Shown: positions 36,000 through 44,810 of the stretch, one piece after another
Numbering within the stretch: position 1 is the first letter of the stretch
Layout: each line of letters opens with the position of its first letter
Assembly (NCBI GenBank): GCA_947644545.1
Contig: CANRZW010000002.1
Span: forward strand, 1-64,000
Direction: 5' to 3'
Source of the DNA: an uncultured Lachnospiraceae bacterium
GTDB lineage: Bacteria > Bacillota > Clostridia > Lachnospirales > Lachnospiraceae
DNA: 64,000 nt
The notes under the pieces: model-generated
Told to the model about the DNA's origin: nothing
Seen by the model: only the letters and a program-made list of their open reading frames with translations
Databases searched by the model: none
Position numbers and translations under genes: made by a program

Positions 36000-36013
36000 T
36001 GAAAGCGCGTTCA
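36000..36013. promoter_or_regulatory. LacI-type operator at the HAD gene transcription start
   Basis: TGAAAGCGCGTTCA has TGAA/TTCA arms around a GCGC core and overlaps the expected +1 of the promoter. It shares the CGCGTTCA half with the site at 35821. Confidence 0.6.
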
Positions 36014-36038
36014 AGAAGAGATATAGAAGGAGGTTATC

Positions 36039-36869
36039 ATGGATCAGAAATTGATTTTTTTGGATATTGACGGTACCTTGACGGAACCGGGTAAAAATGT
36101 TCCGCCCCCATCTGCGATTGAAGCGGTTCGTCGTGCCCGGGCAAAAGGACACAGAGTAGTATTATGCTCCGGTCGGAATTATGGGATGCTCTTTCCCGTA
36201 CTGGAGTTTGGATTTGACGGTCTGATCGCCAGTGCCGGCGGCTATATTGAGTACGATGGGCAGGTGGTTTATGATTGTCCGATGACGCAGGAGCAGCAGG
36301 CCAGGGTGCTGGATGTTTTTAAGGAAAGCGGTATTTACCGCACCATAGGAGGCAGAAATCATAGTTATACTGACGAGGGATTTAAGGAGTTTCTTGCGGA
36401 AAATGCGCAATCCGAGGCAAACAGTGAGTTGCTGCGGTGGCGGATTCAGATTGAGAGCGAACTGGGCATTCATCCTATGTCGGAATATGATGGCGAGCCG
36501 ATTTATGGGATGGCATTTATGAGCAGAGGCATAGAGCGCCTGCAAAAGCCCATGCAGGTACTGCAGGATGAATTTGATTTCTGTATTCAGGACGAGGATG
36601 CCTGCGGCATTGTGAATGGGGAATTGGCCAGCAAGGCTTTCAATAAGGGAAAGGCAGTGGAAAGATTGTGTGAGTACCTGGGTATTTCCAGGGCAGATAC
36701 GATAGCCGTCGGGGACAGTATGAATGATCTGGAGATGCTGCAGGCTGTGGAAACCGGCATCTGTATGGCGAATGGAAGTCCCGCCCTGCAGAAGATTGCA
36801 GACATGATCTGTCCGCCGGTGACAGAAGACGGTCTTTACAGCGCGTTTGAAAAGCTGCGGCTGCTTTAG
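36039..36869 (+). CDS. Cof-type HAD-superfamily sugar phosphatase
   Basis: Hydrolase of 276 aa. The nucleophile and acid aspartates are D9 and D11 (FLDIDGTLTEPG). Motif II is VVLCSGRN, and the C-terminal motif IV is AVGDSMNDLEML. The large middle cap is of the Cof/YbjI type. It probably dephosphorylates a sugar phosphate produced by the divergent PTS. The gene appears to be co-controlled through the two operators. The ribosome site AGAAGGAGG is strong. Confidence 0.92.
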   Translation: MDQKLIFLDIDGTLTEPGKNVPPPSAIEAVRRARAKGHRVVLCSGRNYGMLFPVLEFGFDGLIASAGGYIEYDGQVVYDCPMTQEQQARVLDVFKESGIYRTIGGRNHSYTDEGFKEFLAENAQSEANSELLRWRIQIESELGIHPMSEYDGEPIYGMAFMSRGIERLQKPMQVLQDEFDFCIQDEDACGIVNGELASKAFNKGKAVERLCEYLGISRADTIAVGDSMNDLEMLQAVETGICMANGSPALQKIADMICPPVTEDGLYSAFEKLRLL

Positions 36870-36901
36870 GATGGATGTGAGAAGGGGGCATCGGTAATAT
36901 T

Positions 36902-38131
36902 TTGGCAAAGTTCACAAAGTCAATGAAAGAGACCCATACGATCCTGCTGCCGGATATGCTGCATTATCATAATGAGCTTCTGCAGGCCGCTTTTGGCGCT
37001 TGCGGTTATCAGGTGGAGATACTTCCGGAGGAAGAGAATCTGCCGGGATATTCGTTACCGCATATCAGCAATGATTACTGCCTTCCGACGGTGCTGATAC
37101 TCGGGCAGGTATTGGCATCGCTTCGATCCGGCAGATTTCAGCCGGATCGGATCGCGTTTATGGAACCTCAGGCAGGCGGGGCATGTCGTGCCGGGAATAT
37201 ATACAATTCCATCATACAATGTATGAGAAAGCTGGGATATGCACAGATTCCGGTAATCTCTCTCAATGCTTTCGGGAAAGAGAAACACCCGGGGTTTACG
37301 ATCACGCCTAAGCTGCTGCTTTGTGCCATAGCGGCGGTTTGTTTCGGGGACTTACTTATGACCCTTTATCAGCAGGTGAGGCCTTATGAGTGCAGGCAGG
37401 GTGAGGTGGCGGCGTGCCGGGAGCGCTGGAATCGGAGATTATGTGAAGATATCCGGGCTGGAAAACATATGTCCGGAAAGAAGCGTGAGGAGCAGTATCG
37501 GCAGATTGTTCGCGATTTTGCCAGAATCCCGGTGAAGGAAAGGAGCATCAGGCGTGTCGGAATCACAGGAGAGATCTACATGAAGTTTTCTCCGATCGGT
37601 AACGAACATCTGGAACAGTTTCTACGGAAGCAGGACTGTGCGTACCGTATGGGAGGATTTATCAATTACGCCATCTATCTGGCAGACAGTGAGCGGGAGG
37701 ACAGGAAGCTTAACGGGGCAGGGCAGATGACGCTGAAAGGCTATGATATGGTTCTTCACTATCTGCTTCGCATTCAGCATGATCTGTACAGGAGTATTAC
37801 GGAGGAGAGCCGGTTTGTACCGGATGCGGAATTTGCGAGGATGAAGGAACTGGCGTCGCCCGTGATAGACAAGGGGTGTCACACCGGAGACGGTTGGCTG
37901 ATCGCCGCGGAGGTGGCGGATCTGGCAGAAAAGGGATATAGGAATATTTTGATACTGCATCCTTTCGGCTGCCTGGTCAGTCATGTATGTGCACGGGGGA
38001 TCATGAAGAAGCTTCATGCGCGGTATCCGCATGTGAATATCCAGACTGTGGAATATGATTACGATTCGTCCCGTACACTGCGCGAGAGCCGTATCTTACT
38101 GGGGATCAGCGGGAATGCAGATTCGCGTTAA
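36902..38131 (+). CDS. CoA-dehydratase-activase-related protein (HgdB/COG3581-like), solitary
   Basis: Protein of up to 409 aa. The start is probably TTG 36902, with ATG 36923 as alternative; neither has an ideal ribosome site. It resembles proteins related to the C-terminal part of 2-hydroxyacyl-CoA dehydratase activases. Signs are the N-terminal LLPDMLHYHNELLQAAFGACGYQVEILP, the Cys-containing MEPQAGGACRAGN, and the C-terminal ILHPFGCLVSHVCARGIMKKLHARYP with VEYDYDSS. Relatives usually come as paired subunits or a giant fusion with an ASKHA ATPase. Here it is alone after the phosphatase gene, so its partner is unknown. Cysteines could bind an iron-sulfur cluster (inference). Confidence 0.7.
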   Translation: MAKFTKSMKETHTILLPDMLHYHNELLQAAFGACGYQVEILPEEENLPGYSLPHISNDYCLPTVLILGQVLASLRSGRFQPDRIAFMEPQAGGACRAGNIYNSIIQCMRKLGYAQIPVISLNAFGKEKHPGFTITPKLLLCAIAAVCFGDLLMTLYQQVRPYECRQGEVAACRERWNRRLCEDIRAGKHMSGKKREEQYRQIVRDFARIPVKERSIRRVGITGEIYMKFSPIGNEHLEQFLRKQDCAYRMGGFINYAIYLADSEREDRKLNGAGQMTLKGYDMVLHYLLRIQHDLYRSITEESRFVPDAEFARMKELASPVIDKGCHTGDGWLIAAEVADLAEKGYRNILILHPFGCLVSHVCARGIMKKLHARYPHVNIQTVEYDYDSSRTLRESRILLGISGNADSR

Positions 38132-38326
38132 TGTGATGTCATCACAGAACCGGGCCGGAAAATAGTGTATTGTTTCGTTATGGCAAACGACATCACGGAT
38201 TTCTGATTCCGGATCCCGGCAGATTCGTGGACGATGGCTTTGTAAGAGTGATGGCAGATGCCGGATGTTGTTAACGATACAGGATGAAAGCATAAGATAG
38301 GGAAGACGATAACAGGAGGATTACCG

Positions 38327-38647
38327 ATGGGACTTTTCGATTTTTTTAAGCAGCCCGATATTAACCAGGGCGTCAAGGAAGCAGGGACAATTCCCGGCGC
38401 CGTGCTGTTGGATGTGCGTACGCCGCAGGAGTACCGGGAGGGGCATGTTCCCGGCAGCAAGAATATACCGTTGCAGACGCTTGATAAGGTGGCATCCGTA
38501 GCGGGCAACAAAGAAGCGGCATTGTTTGTATACTGCTACTCGGGCGCCCGGAGCCGGCAGGCAGTGGGCGCACTGCAGCGCATGGGGTATAGCAATGTGA
38601 CAAATATCGGCGGCATGGCAACTTATTCCGGAAAGGTGGAGCGGTGA
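38327..38647 (+). CDS. single-domain rhodanese-like protein
   Basis: Sulfurtransferase of 106 aa. The domain contains LLDVRTPQEYREGHVPGSKNIP and the catalytic Cys in VYCYSGARSRQAV. It carries persulfide sulfur and probably works with the CoA-disulfide reductase-like enzyme, whose gene begins 1 bp after its stop. AGGAGG precedes the start. Confidence 0.92.
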   Translation: MGLFDFFKQPDINQGVKEAGTIPGAVLLDVRTPQEYREGHVPGSKNIPLQTLDKVASVAGNKEAALFVYCYSGARSRQAVGALQRMGYSNVTNIGGMATYSGKVER

Positions 38648-38648
38648 T

Positions 38649-40343
38649 ATGAAAGTAGTGATCGTAGGCGGTGTGGCAGGCGGCGCAACGGCCGCGGCCC
38701 GTATCCGCAGGTTAGATGAACAGGCGCAGATCGTTGTTTTTGAGCGTTCGGGGTATGTCTCCTATGCGAACTGCGGACTGCCTTATTATGTCGGAGGGGT
38801 GATTACCGATCCGGCGGAGCTGACGCTGCAGACCCCGGAGAGTTTCTATACGCGGTTCCGGGTGGTCATGAAAGTGCATCACGAGGTGACGGCGATCCAT
38901 CCTGACACGAAGACCGTTTCCGTCAGGAATCTGGAAACCGGTGAGACATTCGAGGAAAGTTACGACAAGCTGATTCTCTCTCCCGGTGCAAAGCCTGCGC
39001 AGCCCAGAATCCCCGGGGTTGGCATCGACAAAGTATTCACCTTGCGTACGGTGGAAGACACGTTCCGGATCAAGGAGTATATCAATGCCCACCATCCCAG
39101 ATCGGCGGTGCTGGCCGGCGGCGGTTTTATCGGACTGGAACTGGCTGAGAACTTGAGGGAACTGGGGATGGAGGTAACGATCGTCCAGCGTCCAAAGCAG
39201 CTGATGAATCCTTTGGATGCGGATATGGCTGCCTTCCTCCACAATGAGGTGCGAAAGCACGGTGTCAGACTGTCGCTGGGCCATACGGTAGAGGGCTTCG
39301 CGAAGCGGGATGATGGTGTGGATATCCTGTTGAAAGGGGAAACACCCCTCCATGCGGATCTGGTGGTCTTGGCCATCGGCGTCACGCCGGATACGGCATT
39401 GGCAAAGGAAGCGGGATTGGAGTTGGGGATCAAAGACAGTATTGTTGTCAATGAGCGGATGGAGACTTCGGTTCCGGATATTTATGCCGCAGGGGATGCG
39501 GTACAGGTCAGACATTATGTGACCGGTGAGAAGGCGCTGATCTCTTTAGCCGGCCCGGCCAATAAGCAGGGACGTATCATTGCGGACAATATCTGCGGCG
39601 GGGACAGCCGCTATCCGGGTTCCCAGGGCAGCAGCGTGATCAAGGTTTTTGATCTGACTGCGGCTGTCACGGGCATCAATGAGACCAATGCCGTCAAAGC
39701 AGGACTGGACGTAGATACGGTTATTCTGTCGCCCATGAGCCACGCAGGCTATTATCCCGGCGGCAGGCTGATGACAATGAAAGTTGTTTTCGAGAAAGGA
39801 ACCGGCCGTCTGCTGGGAGCGCAGATCGTGGGATATGAAGGGGTAGATAAGCGGATCGACGTACTGGCGACCGCCCTCCATGCCGGCTTGAAGGCGGATC
39901 AGTTAAGAGAACTGGATCTTGCTTATGCACCGCCTTATTCTTCCGCTAAGGATCCTGTGAATATAGCCGGGTTTATGATCGATAACATTCTCCGGGGAGT
40001 ATTGAAACAGTGGCATCTGGAAGAGGCGGACGGTCTGCCCCGTGACGGCAGTGTCACGCTGTTGGATACCAGGACGGCAGAGGAGTATGAAGAAGGTCAT
40101 ATTGACGGCTTTCGGAATATTCCGGTGGATGAGCTGCGGGAACGGCTTTCTGAGATTGAAAGGGGCAAGCGGGTCTATGTGATCTGTCAGAGCGGCCTTC
40201 GCAGCTATATTGCAAGCCGCATTCTGGAAGGAAACGGTTATGAAGCCTATAATTTCTCCGGCGGTTTCCGGTTCTATGATGCGGTGACGCATGACAGATG
40301 CCTGATCGAGAGCGCGTCGGCCTGCGGTATGGACCGGGTGTGA
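38649..40343 (+). CDS. CoA-disulfide reductase/NADH-oxidase-like flavoprotein with C-terminal rhodanese domain
   Basis: FAD/NAD(P)H enzyme of 564 aa. It has a dinucleotide-binding N-terminus (VVIVGGVAGGATAAARIRR) and the active Cys in SYANCGLPYYVGG, which forms the CoA mixed disulfide. A second Rossmann motif is AVLAGGGFIGLELAENL. The FAD motif VPDIYAAGDAVQV, a dimerisation domain and a C-terminal rhodanese module with VICQSGLRSYIAS (about residues 465-550) follow. Such fusions reduce CoA persulfide or polysulfide. Together with the small rhodanese this suggests sulfane-sulfur handling or thiol redox defence. Confidence 0.92.
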   Translation: MKVVIVGGVAGGATAAARIRRLDEQAQIVVFERSGYVSYANCGLPYYVGGVITDPAELTLQTPESFYTRFRVVMKVHHEVTAIHPDTKTVSVRNLETGETFEESYDKLILSPGAKPAQPRIPGVGIDKVFTLRTVEDTFRIKEYINAHHPRSAVLAGGGFIGLELAENLRELGMEVTIVQRPKQLMNPLDADMAAFLHNEVRKHGVRLSLGHTVEGFAKRDDGVDILLKGETPLHADLVVLAIGVTPDTALAKEAGLELGIKDSIVVNERMETSVPDIYAAGDAVQVRHYVTGEKALISLAGPANKQGRIIADNICGGDSRYPGSQGSSVIKVFDLTAAVTGINETNAVKAGLDVDTVILSPMSHAGYYPGGRLMTMKVVFEKGTGRLLGAQIVGYEGVDKRIDVLATALHAGLKADQLRELDLAYAPPYSSAKDPVNIAGFMIDNILRGVLKQWHLEEADGLPRDGSVTLLDTRTAEEYEEGHIDGFRNIPVDELRERLSEIERGKRVYVICQSGLRSYIASRILEGNGYEAYNFSGGFRFYDAVTHDRCLIESASACGMDRV

Positions 40344-40379
40344 TAGAATAGAATAAAATAAATAGGAATCCAGTAAACA

Positions 40380-40419
40380 GAAACTGTCCACGGTGAGACT
40401 GATACCGGCGGGCAGTTTC
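40380..40419. terminator. bidirectional terminator between convergent genes
   Basis: GAAACTGTCC (40380-40389) pairs with GGGCAGTTTC (40410-40419) with one G-U pair, between the flavoprotein gene and the Crp-type gene. On the plus strand it continues as ATTCG, so it is more convincing as a fold than as a strong T-tailed terminator. Confidence 0.5.
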
Positions 40420-41077
40420 ATTCGTCACACAACTGACTTAATTTCCGGGCATTCGTGATCCTGACGGTTCCGCGAGACAGGCTGACCATGCCTTCATTCT
40501 GGAAATAGCGGAGCATTCGGGTGATCACTTCCCGGTGGGATCCAAGATGGTTAGCGATGGATTCGTGGGTGAGTTTCAGGAGGTCAGTTCCCTCAATGGA
40601 AGCTTCTTCCAGCAGGAAAGCAGCCACCCGTTTGTCCAGGCTCTTCCACATGATCTGTTCTATAAGCCACATAACATCGGAAAAGCGGGAAGCCATCAGT
40701 TCATTGGTATAATTTGCCACGGCGGCCGATTCTTTCATAATACTCTGATAGGTTTCCGCCGGAATGATCCAGAGATCGGTATCCTTCTCGACTTCGATGG
40801 TTACCTCAAACTGGATGGACCGCAGCATACAGGATGCCGAAAACAGGCAAATATCCCTGTCAAACAGACGATAGACAGTGATTTCTCTGCCTGTGTCAGA
40901 GAGAATGTACGCCCGCAGTTGCCCTGTGCGGATTACAAGCAGTCCCGTGCAGTCCGCGCTGCCGTTGTGGATCAGGGTTCCCTGACGGACGTTTCTGGTA
41001 ATCAGGCTGCCGCGCAGCCTGTTCTGCTCGATTGTATTTAATTTGTCCCATATCGGGAAATAGTCTTGAAAGTCCAT
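40418..41077 (-). CDS. Crp/Fnr-family transcriptional regulator
   Basis: Regulator of 219 aa with the start set at 41077 by GGAAAGGAAATC. An in-frame upstream start at 41143 lacks a ribosome site. An N-terminal cyclic-nucleotide-binding-like barrel (GTLIHNGSADCTGLLVIRTGQLRAYILSDTGREITVYRLFDRDICLFSASCML) is followed by a Crp-type winged helix (LKLTHESIANHLGSHREVITRMLRYFQNEGMV). Several Cys occur in the sensor part (about positions 43, 76 and 82), which could respond to redox, but the Fnr four-Cys pattern is not evident. It is convergent with the sulfur-redox pair, so regulation of that pair is plausible but unproven. Confidence 0.9.
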   Translation of the reverse strand: MDFQDYFPIWDKLNTIEQNRLRGSLITRNVRQGTLIHNGSADCTGLLVIRTGQLRAYILSDTGREITVYRLFDRDICLFSASCMLRSIQFEVTIEVEKDTDLWIIPAETYQSIMKESAAVANYTNELMASRFSDVMWLIEQIMWKSLDKRVAAFLLEEASIEGTDLLKLTHESIANHLGSHREVITRMLRYFQNEGMVSLSRGTVRITNARKLSQLCDE

Positions 41078-41122
41078 GATTTCCTTTCCGATCCGTTCAT
41101 AAGCGGATTCCTGCAGGATGAT

Positions 41123-41136
41123 TGTTGATTTCAACA
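41123..41136. promoter_or_regulatory. dyad upstream of the Crp-type gene
   Basis: TGTTGATTTCAACA has perfect TGTTGA/TCAACA arms in the divergent region between the Crp-type gene and the membrane protein at 41302. The 2-bp centre is shorter than standard Fnr geometry. Confidence 0.3.
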
Positions 41137-41301
41137 GATGCACCCTGATCTGTTATACTGAAAACTATTATATGCATTTTTGCCGCCAAATTCAACAGAA
41201 GGAAGGCTCCTTGCTTTGGTTTGGGTTTTACAGATACGAACTTCTATGATATTCTTATTTTATAGGATTAGGAGACGCAGGGCAATCTGGGAGGATGAAG
41301 A

Positions 41302-41823
41302 ATGGCTGACTTGTATGACAATATCAGAAAGGACGCAAAAACCGGCCGTGATATGCCGCTGACGATCATCGTTACGACGCTTATAGTGGGCGCCGTGGTG
41401 TTATTGGTCGTGGGCGGCTGGTATATCGGATACGGAAGGCGGTTTATGAAATTTGTCAGTAACCTGTCAAACAGTACTACCTATGCCTACGAGAATGAAA
41501 GTCTTACGGCCAGTATAGACGGCAGACAGTATAGGGTATCGGCAGATAATATGTATGGGATCTATAGTTATATCACTTTCAACAGAACCGGCAGAGAGAG
41601 CAGTGAGATACCGGAAGGCGAACCTGTTGTACTGGAGTATGGGGACGGCTCGGTTCTGATGCTCTGGGATCAGCCGGAAGAGAAGACGGCAAGCGGCCAC
41701 TGCCTGTTTCTGCATTATACGGATGTGGACGGTAAGGTCTATTCTTATATCAGTTATAAGACGACGTTAGATACGATCGTGACAAGATATCTGCTGTATG
41801 GTAACATGGAGCTTGACGGATGA
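41302..41823 (+). CDS. single-pass membrane protein of unknown function
   Basis: Protein of 173 aa that I cannot assign to a family. It has a charged N-terminus (about 18 aa), one membrane helix (about residues 19-43, LTIIVTTLIVGAVVLLVVGGWYIG), and an extracytoplasmic domain of about 125 aa rich in Tyr and Ser with beta-strand-like alternation. GGGAGGATGAAGA precedes the ATG. An extended -10 TGTTATACT at 41151-41159 may drive it. It is followed closely by a DUF2871-type gene. Confidence 0.75.
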   Translation: MADLYDNIRKDAKTGRDMPLTIIVTTLIVGAVVLLVVGGWYIGYGRRFMKFVSNLSNSTTYAYENESLTASIDGRQYRVSADNMYGIYSYITFNRTGRESSEIPEGEPVVLEYGDGSVLMLWDQPEEKTASGHCLFLHYTDVDGKVYSYISYKTTLDTIVTRYLLYGNMELDG

Positions 41824-41856
41824 AATAAGTAAGTGCGGTGGGAGGAGAAGAGTAGA

Positions 41857-42264
41857 ATGGAAAGACGTTATGCAAATCTGGCGCTGATTTATGCGGTCAC
41901 AGCCATGGTATTTGGCGTGTTTTATAGGGAGTTTACCAAGTTCAGTGAATTTACGGGGCAGACGAATCTGTCCGTTATACACACCCACTATTTTATGCTG
42001 GGTATGTTCTTCTTTCTCGTGTTGATGTTGGTTGAGAAAGCCATTGCCTTTTCTGATCAGGGTGCAGGGCGGATCGTGGCGGCTTATCAGTTTGGGCTGA
42101 ATATTACGGGGCTGGGCTTTCTGATGCGGGGGCTGACGCAGGTACAGGGAACGGATTTAAGCAGAGGGATGGATGCTTCCATATCCGGCATTGCAGGAAT
42201 CGGCCATATTATCACGGGTGTCTGTATCGTTCTTCTTTTGCTGAGGATCAGGAAAAGCGTGTAG
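41857..42264 (+). CDS. DUF2871-type small membrane protein
   Basis: Protein of 135 aa with about four membrane helices. The start 41857 is supported by GGGAGGAGAAGAGTAGA. Conserved-looking features are FGVFYREFTKFSEFTGQTNLSVIHTHYFMLGMFFFLVLML, with an HTH triplet inside the membrane region, and a C-terminal GIGHIITGVC. Function unknown; membrane histidines could bind metal or haem (inference). Confidence 0.8.
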   Translation: MERRYANLALIYAVTAMVFGVFYREFTKFSEFTGQTNLSVIHTHYFMLGMFFFLVLMLVEKAIAFSDQGAGRIVAAYQFGLNITGLGFLMRGLTQVQGTDLSRGMDASISGIAGIGHIITGVCIVLLLLRIRKSV

Positions 42265-42290
42265 CGGCAGACGTTAAAGTTTTATTAATA

Positions 42291-42357
42291 TTTAAACAAA
42301 ATATATTTAAAGTCAGACATGCCTCTGTTCAGTACAATGGTTACTGTACAGGGGCAT
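42291..42357 (+). repeat. copy A of a 67-bp promoter-like element (upstream of the lipoprotein gene)
   Basis: It matches 46647-46713 at 50 of 67 positions without gaps. Shared parts are TTTAAA and TTAAAG boxes 15 bp apart, a TACAAT -10-like box (42333-42338), and a long dyad ATGCCTCTGTTCAG/CTGTACAGGGGCAT flanking that box. There is no good -35, which suits an activator-dependent promoter. The copies precede the genes on either side of the VanR/VanS-like pair. Confidence 0.7.
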
Positions 42358-42403
42358 AATTTATGTGCCCGGATAACGGAAGGTTAAAGAAAGGGCGGAA
42401 AAG

Positions 42404-44716
42404 ATGCGGAGAAAAAGAAGTATGGGAAAAAGAGGCACGGGAAAAAGAGTTATATGTATGCTGACGATGGCCGTGGTACTGCTGACGGCAGGTTGTGGAG
42501 GCCGCGGCGGGGCAGAAGAAGCAGGCGGCGGAGAGGAGAAGGACGTTCAGCAGACGACCATGGGAAGATATGTGGAGTCAGAGACGGATCTGCCGGATGG
42601 GTTGGATGGTGTTTCCGGCTTTTATCAGGGGCCCGATGGGAAACTGATGCTTCTTGGCAAAGAAGGAGAGGCGTTTGTGTCGGAGGATGAGGGCGATTCC
42701 TGGATCGGAATTGAGCGGCAATGGCTTACGGAGAAGGCAGGGGACTCCGCTTTCTATATCATGGATGTCAAGATGGATTCCAAGGGGCTTCTGGGGATTG
42801 TGTATGTAGAGCCGGCCGGTCAGCCATCCCCGAAATGTGTACTGCTTTTGCCGGATGAGACGGTGGTACCCGTCCGGTTTCCGGCGGCGGGAGAGGAGGA
42901 AGGGCTTGACAGGTTCTGGATTTCCGATACGGACCGGTATTTTGTTTCAACGCAGGCAGGCAGTATCTACGAGGTGCAGGAGGACGGCAGCAGTGCGTTA
43001 TATCTGAGGACAGAGGGCAGCCCGCAGACGATACAATTCCAGGGGGATCTGATGATCCTGGACGGGTATGATCTTAAGGCGCCGCTTCTCTATGACATGG
43101 AGCAGGAGGAATATGTGGAGGATGAGGTACTGTCTGCGTTTGTGGAGACGCATTATGCGGACAGAGGATTTAACGGCGCCGGCTGGCAGAACCTATGCCT
43201 TTTTCCGGGAGAGGAGGATGTAATCTATCTGGCGGGCAAGAACGGTCTGCACCGGCATGTGGTGGGCGGCAGTGCAATGGAGCAGATCATAGACGGGAGA
43301 CTGTCTCGTCTGGGCAATCCCCAATACGGGATCGTGGGGATGATGCTTCTGGATACCGGAGCATTTCTGGCAGTATCCGATCAGGGAAAGCTGATCCGCT
43401 TTACCTATGACCCGGATAAGGAGGCGGTACCGCAGGAGAAGTTGAAAGTGTACAGTCTGGAGAAGAACGTGGATCTGTATGCGGCGGTATCTTTTTATCA
43501 GATACAGAACCCGGATATATTCGTGGAATATGAGATCGGGATGGAAGAGGGAGAGGCGGTTACCAGAGAGGATGCGGTCAAAAGACTGAATACAAAGATC
43601 ATGGCTGGGGAAGGCCCGGATGTTCTGATGCTGGACGGTCTGCCCGCAGATTCTTATGTGGAAAAGGGCGTGCTTTGCGAGTTGAATGATCTTGCTGCCG
43701 GTCTGGAGAAGGAGACTTTCGGCAATGTGCTTCGCGCCTTTGAGCGGGACGGCAGGATCTGCATGGTACCGGGACAGGTGAGATTTCCGGTTATGATAGG
43801 GAAGGAAAGCGAGGTCTCCGGGATCGTGGGACTTACGGGACTGGCAGAGTGGATGGAACAGATGCGGGAGGAGATTCCCGGAGAAGATCTGATCGGTCTG
43901 TGTTCGGAGAAGGCAATCATGAAGATCTGCGCGCTTCTTTCTGCACAGGAGTGGAGAAGAGAGGGTGGAGAGATCGACAGGGCGGCTGTCGAAGCATTCC
44001 TCATCCGGGCAAAGCGGATCTATGAGGCGCAGATGGACGGGATTGCGCAGAGCAGTGCAGAGCGGTTTCTTGAGACGGACGAATATTATACACAGTATGT
44101 AGCAGAGGATTGGATGTACGATCTGACACATTATGGATTCTATATGGACTATGTGGCAGAGCATTTCAACACTTTTGTGGGTGTGAGCTTTTCGCCGGCA
44201 AGTTATATGGAAATGGCTTCCATCGTTAAGACGGAAGGTTTCGAGGACAGGGCGCTCGTGCCGCTTAAGGGAGCGGAAGGCAGCGTATTTATTCCGGAAA
44301 CGATTCTGGGGATCAATGCGGCGACACGGAAGAAAGAGCTGGCAGAGAACTTTCTGAAAATGTTTCTGGGAAAAGAAAATCAGTGCAGGCTGAGCGGATA
44401 TGCGGTGAACAGAGCGGCGCTGGACGAGGCATTTATGCTCAGAGGAAAAGAGATCGGAGAAAACGGGGCATACGGCAGGACAGGTATCCTATATGAGGAT
44501 GGCAGAGAGTTGTTCCTGGAATTGTATAAGCCTACGGCGGAGGAGATCGCAGCCGTAAAGGGCTGGATGGAGGAAGCAGGAATACCCTATACGGAAGATG
44601 CGGTCTTCGAGGAGTGTGTCTTTGAGGAAGGATCCCGGTTCCTTCTTGGAGAGCAGGAGATCGGCGAGACATTGGATGCTGTCGAGAAACAGATGGCCAT
44701 TTATCTTGCAGAGTAG
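42404..44716 (+). CDS. lipoprotein with beta-propeller-like N-terminus and solute-binding C-terminus
   Basis: Secreted lipoprotein of 770 aa. The signal ends at LLTAGC (C31). Residues about 55-345 look like a beta-propeller with an Asp-box-like SEDEGDSW motif. From about 350 on there is a family 1 solute-binding fold (LKVYSLEKNVDLYAAVSFYQIQNPDIFVEYE; KIMAGEGPDVLMLDGLP). No permease genes are adjacent, so it is more likely a sensor or cell-wall binder than an importer subunit. It lies directly upstream of a VanR/VanS-like pair and carries the same promoter element as the VanY-type gene, suggesting common control (inference). Confidence 0.85.
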   Translation: MRRKRSMGKRGTGKRVICMLTMAVVLLTAGCGGRGGAEEAGGGEEKDVQQTTMGRYVESETDLPDGLDGVSGFYQGPDGKLMLLGKEGEAFVSEDEGDSWIGIERQWLTEKAGDSAFYIMDVKMDSKGLLGIVYVEPAGQPSPKCVLLLPDETVVPVRFPAAGEEEGLDRFWISDTDRYFVSTQAGSIYEVQEDGSSALYLRTEGSPQTIQFQGDLMILDGYDLKAPLLYDMEQEEYVEDEVLSAFVETHYADRGFNGAGWQNLCLFPGEEDVIYLAGKNGLHRHVVGGSAMEQIIDGRLSRLGNPQYGIVGMMLLDTGAFLAVSDQGKLIRFTYDPDKEAVPQEKLKVYSLEKNVDLYAAVSFYQIQNPDIFVEYEIGMEEGEAVTREDAVKRLNTKIMAGEGPDVLMLDGLPADSYVEKGVLCELNDLAAGLEKETFGNVLRAFERDGRICMVPGQVRFPVMIGKESEVSGIVGLTGLAEWMEQMREEIPGEDLIGLCSEKAIMKICALLSAQEWRREGGEIDRAAVEAFLIRAKRIYEAQMDGIAQSSAERFLETDEYYTQYVAEDWMYDLTHYGFYMDYVAEHFNTFVGVSFSPASYMEMASIVKTEGFEDRALVPLKGAEGSVFIPETILGINAATRKKELAENFLKMFLGKENQCRLSGYAVNRAALDEAFMLRGKEIGENGAYGRTGILYEDGRELFLELYKPTAEEIAAVKGWMEEAGIPYTEDAVFEECVFEEGSRFLLGEQEIGETLDAVEKQMAIYLAE

Positions 44717-44810
44717 ACTTTATCTGCTTTTTCAGGTATAGTAAACAGATAATACCGGAAGACAGGGTTGTTATCCTGATCAGAGATTGAGGAATAAAGG
44801 AGACTTTTTC

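Noticed and set aside
41123-41136. Standard Fnr/Crp binding site
   Set aside because: The half-sites TGTTGA/TCAACA are only 2 bp apart, whereas Fnr and Crp sites have wider centres; kept only as a generic dyad.
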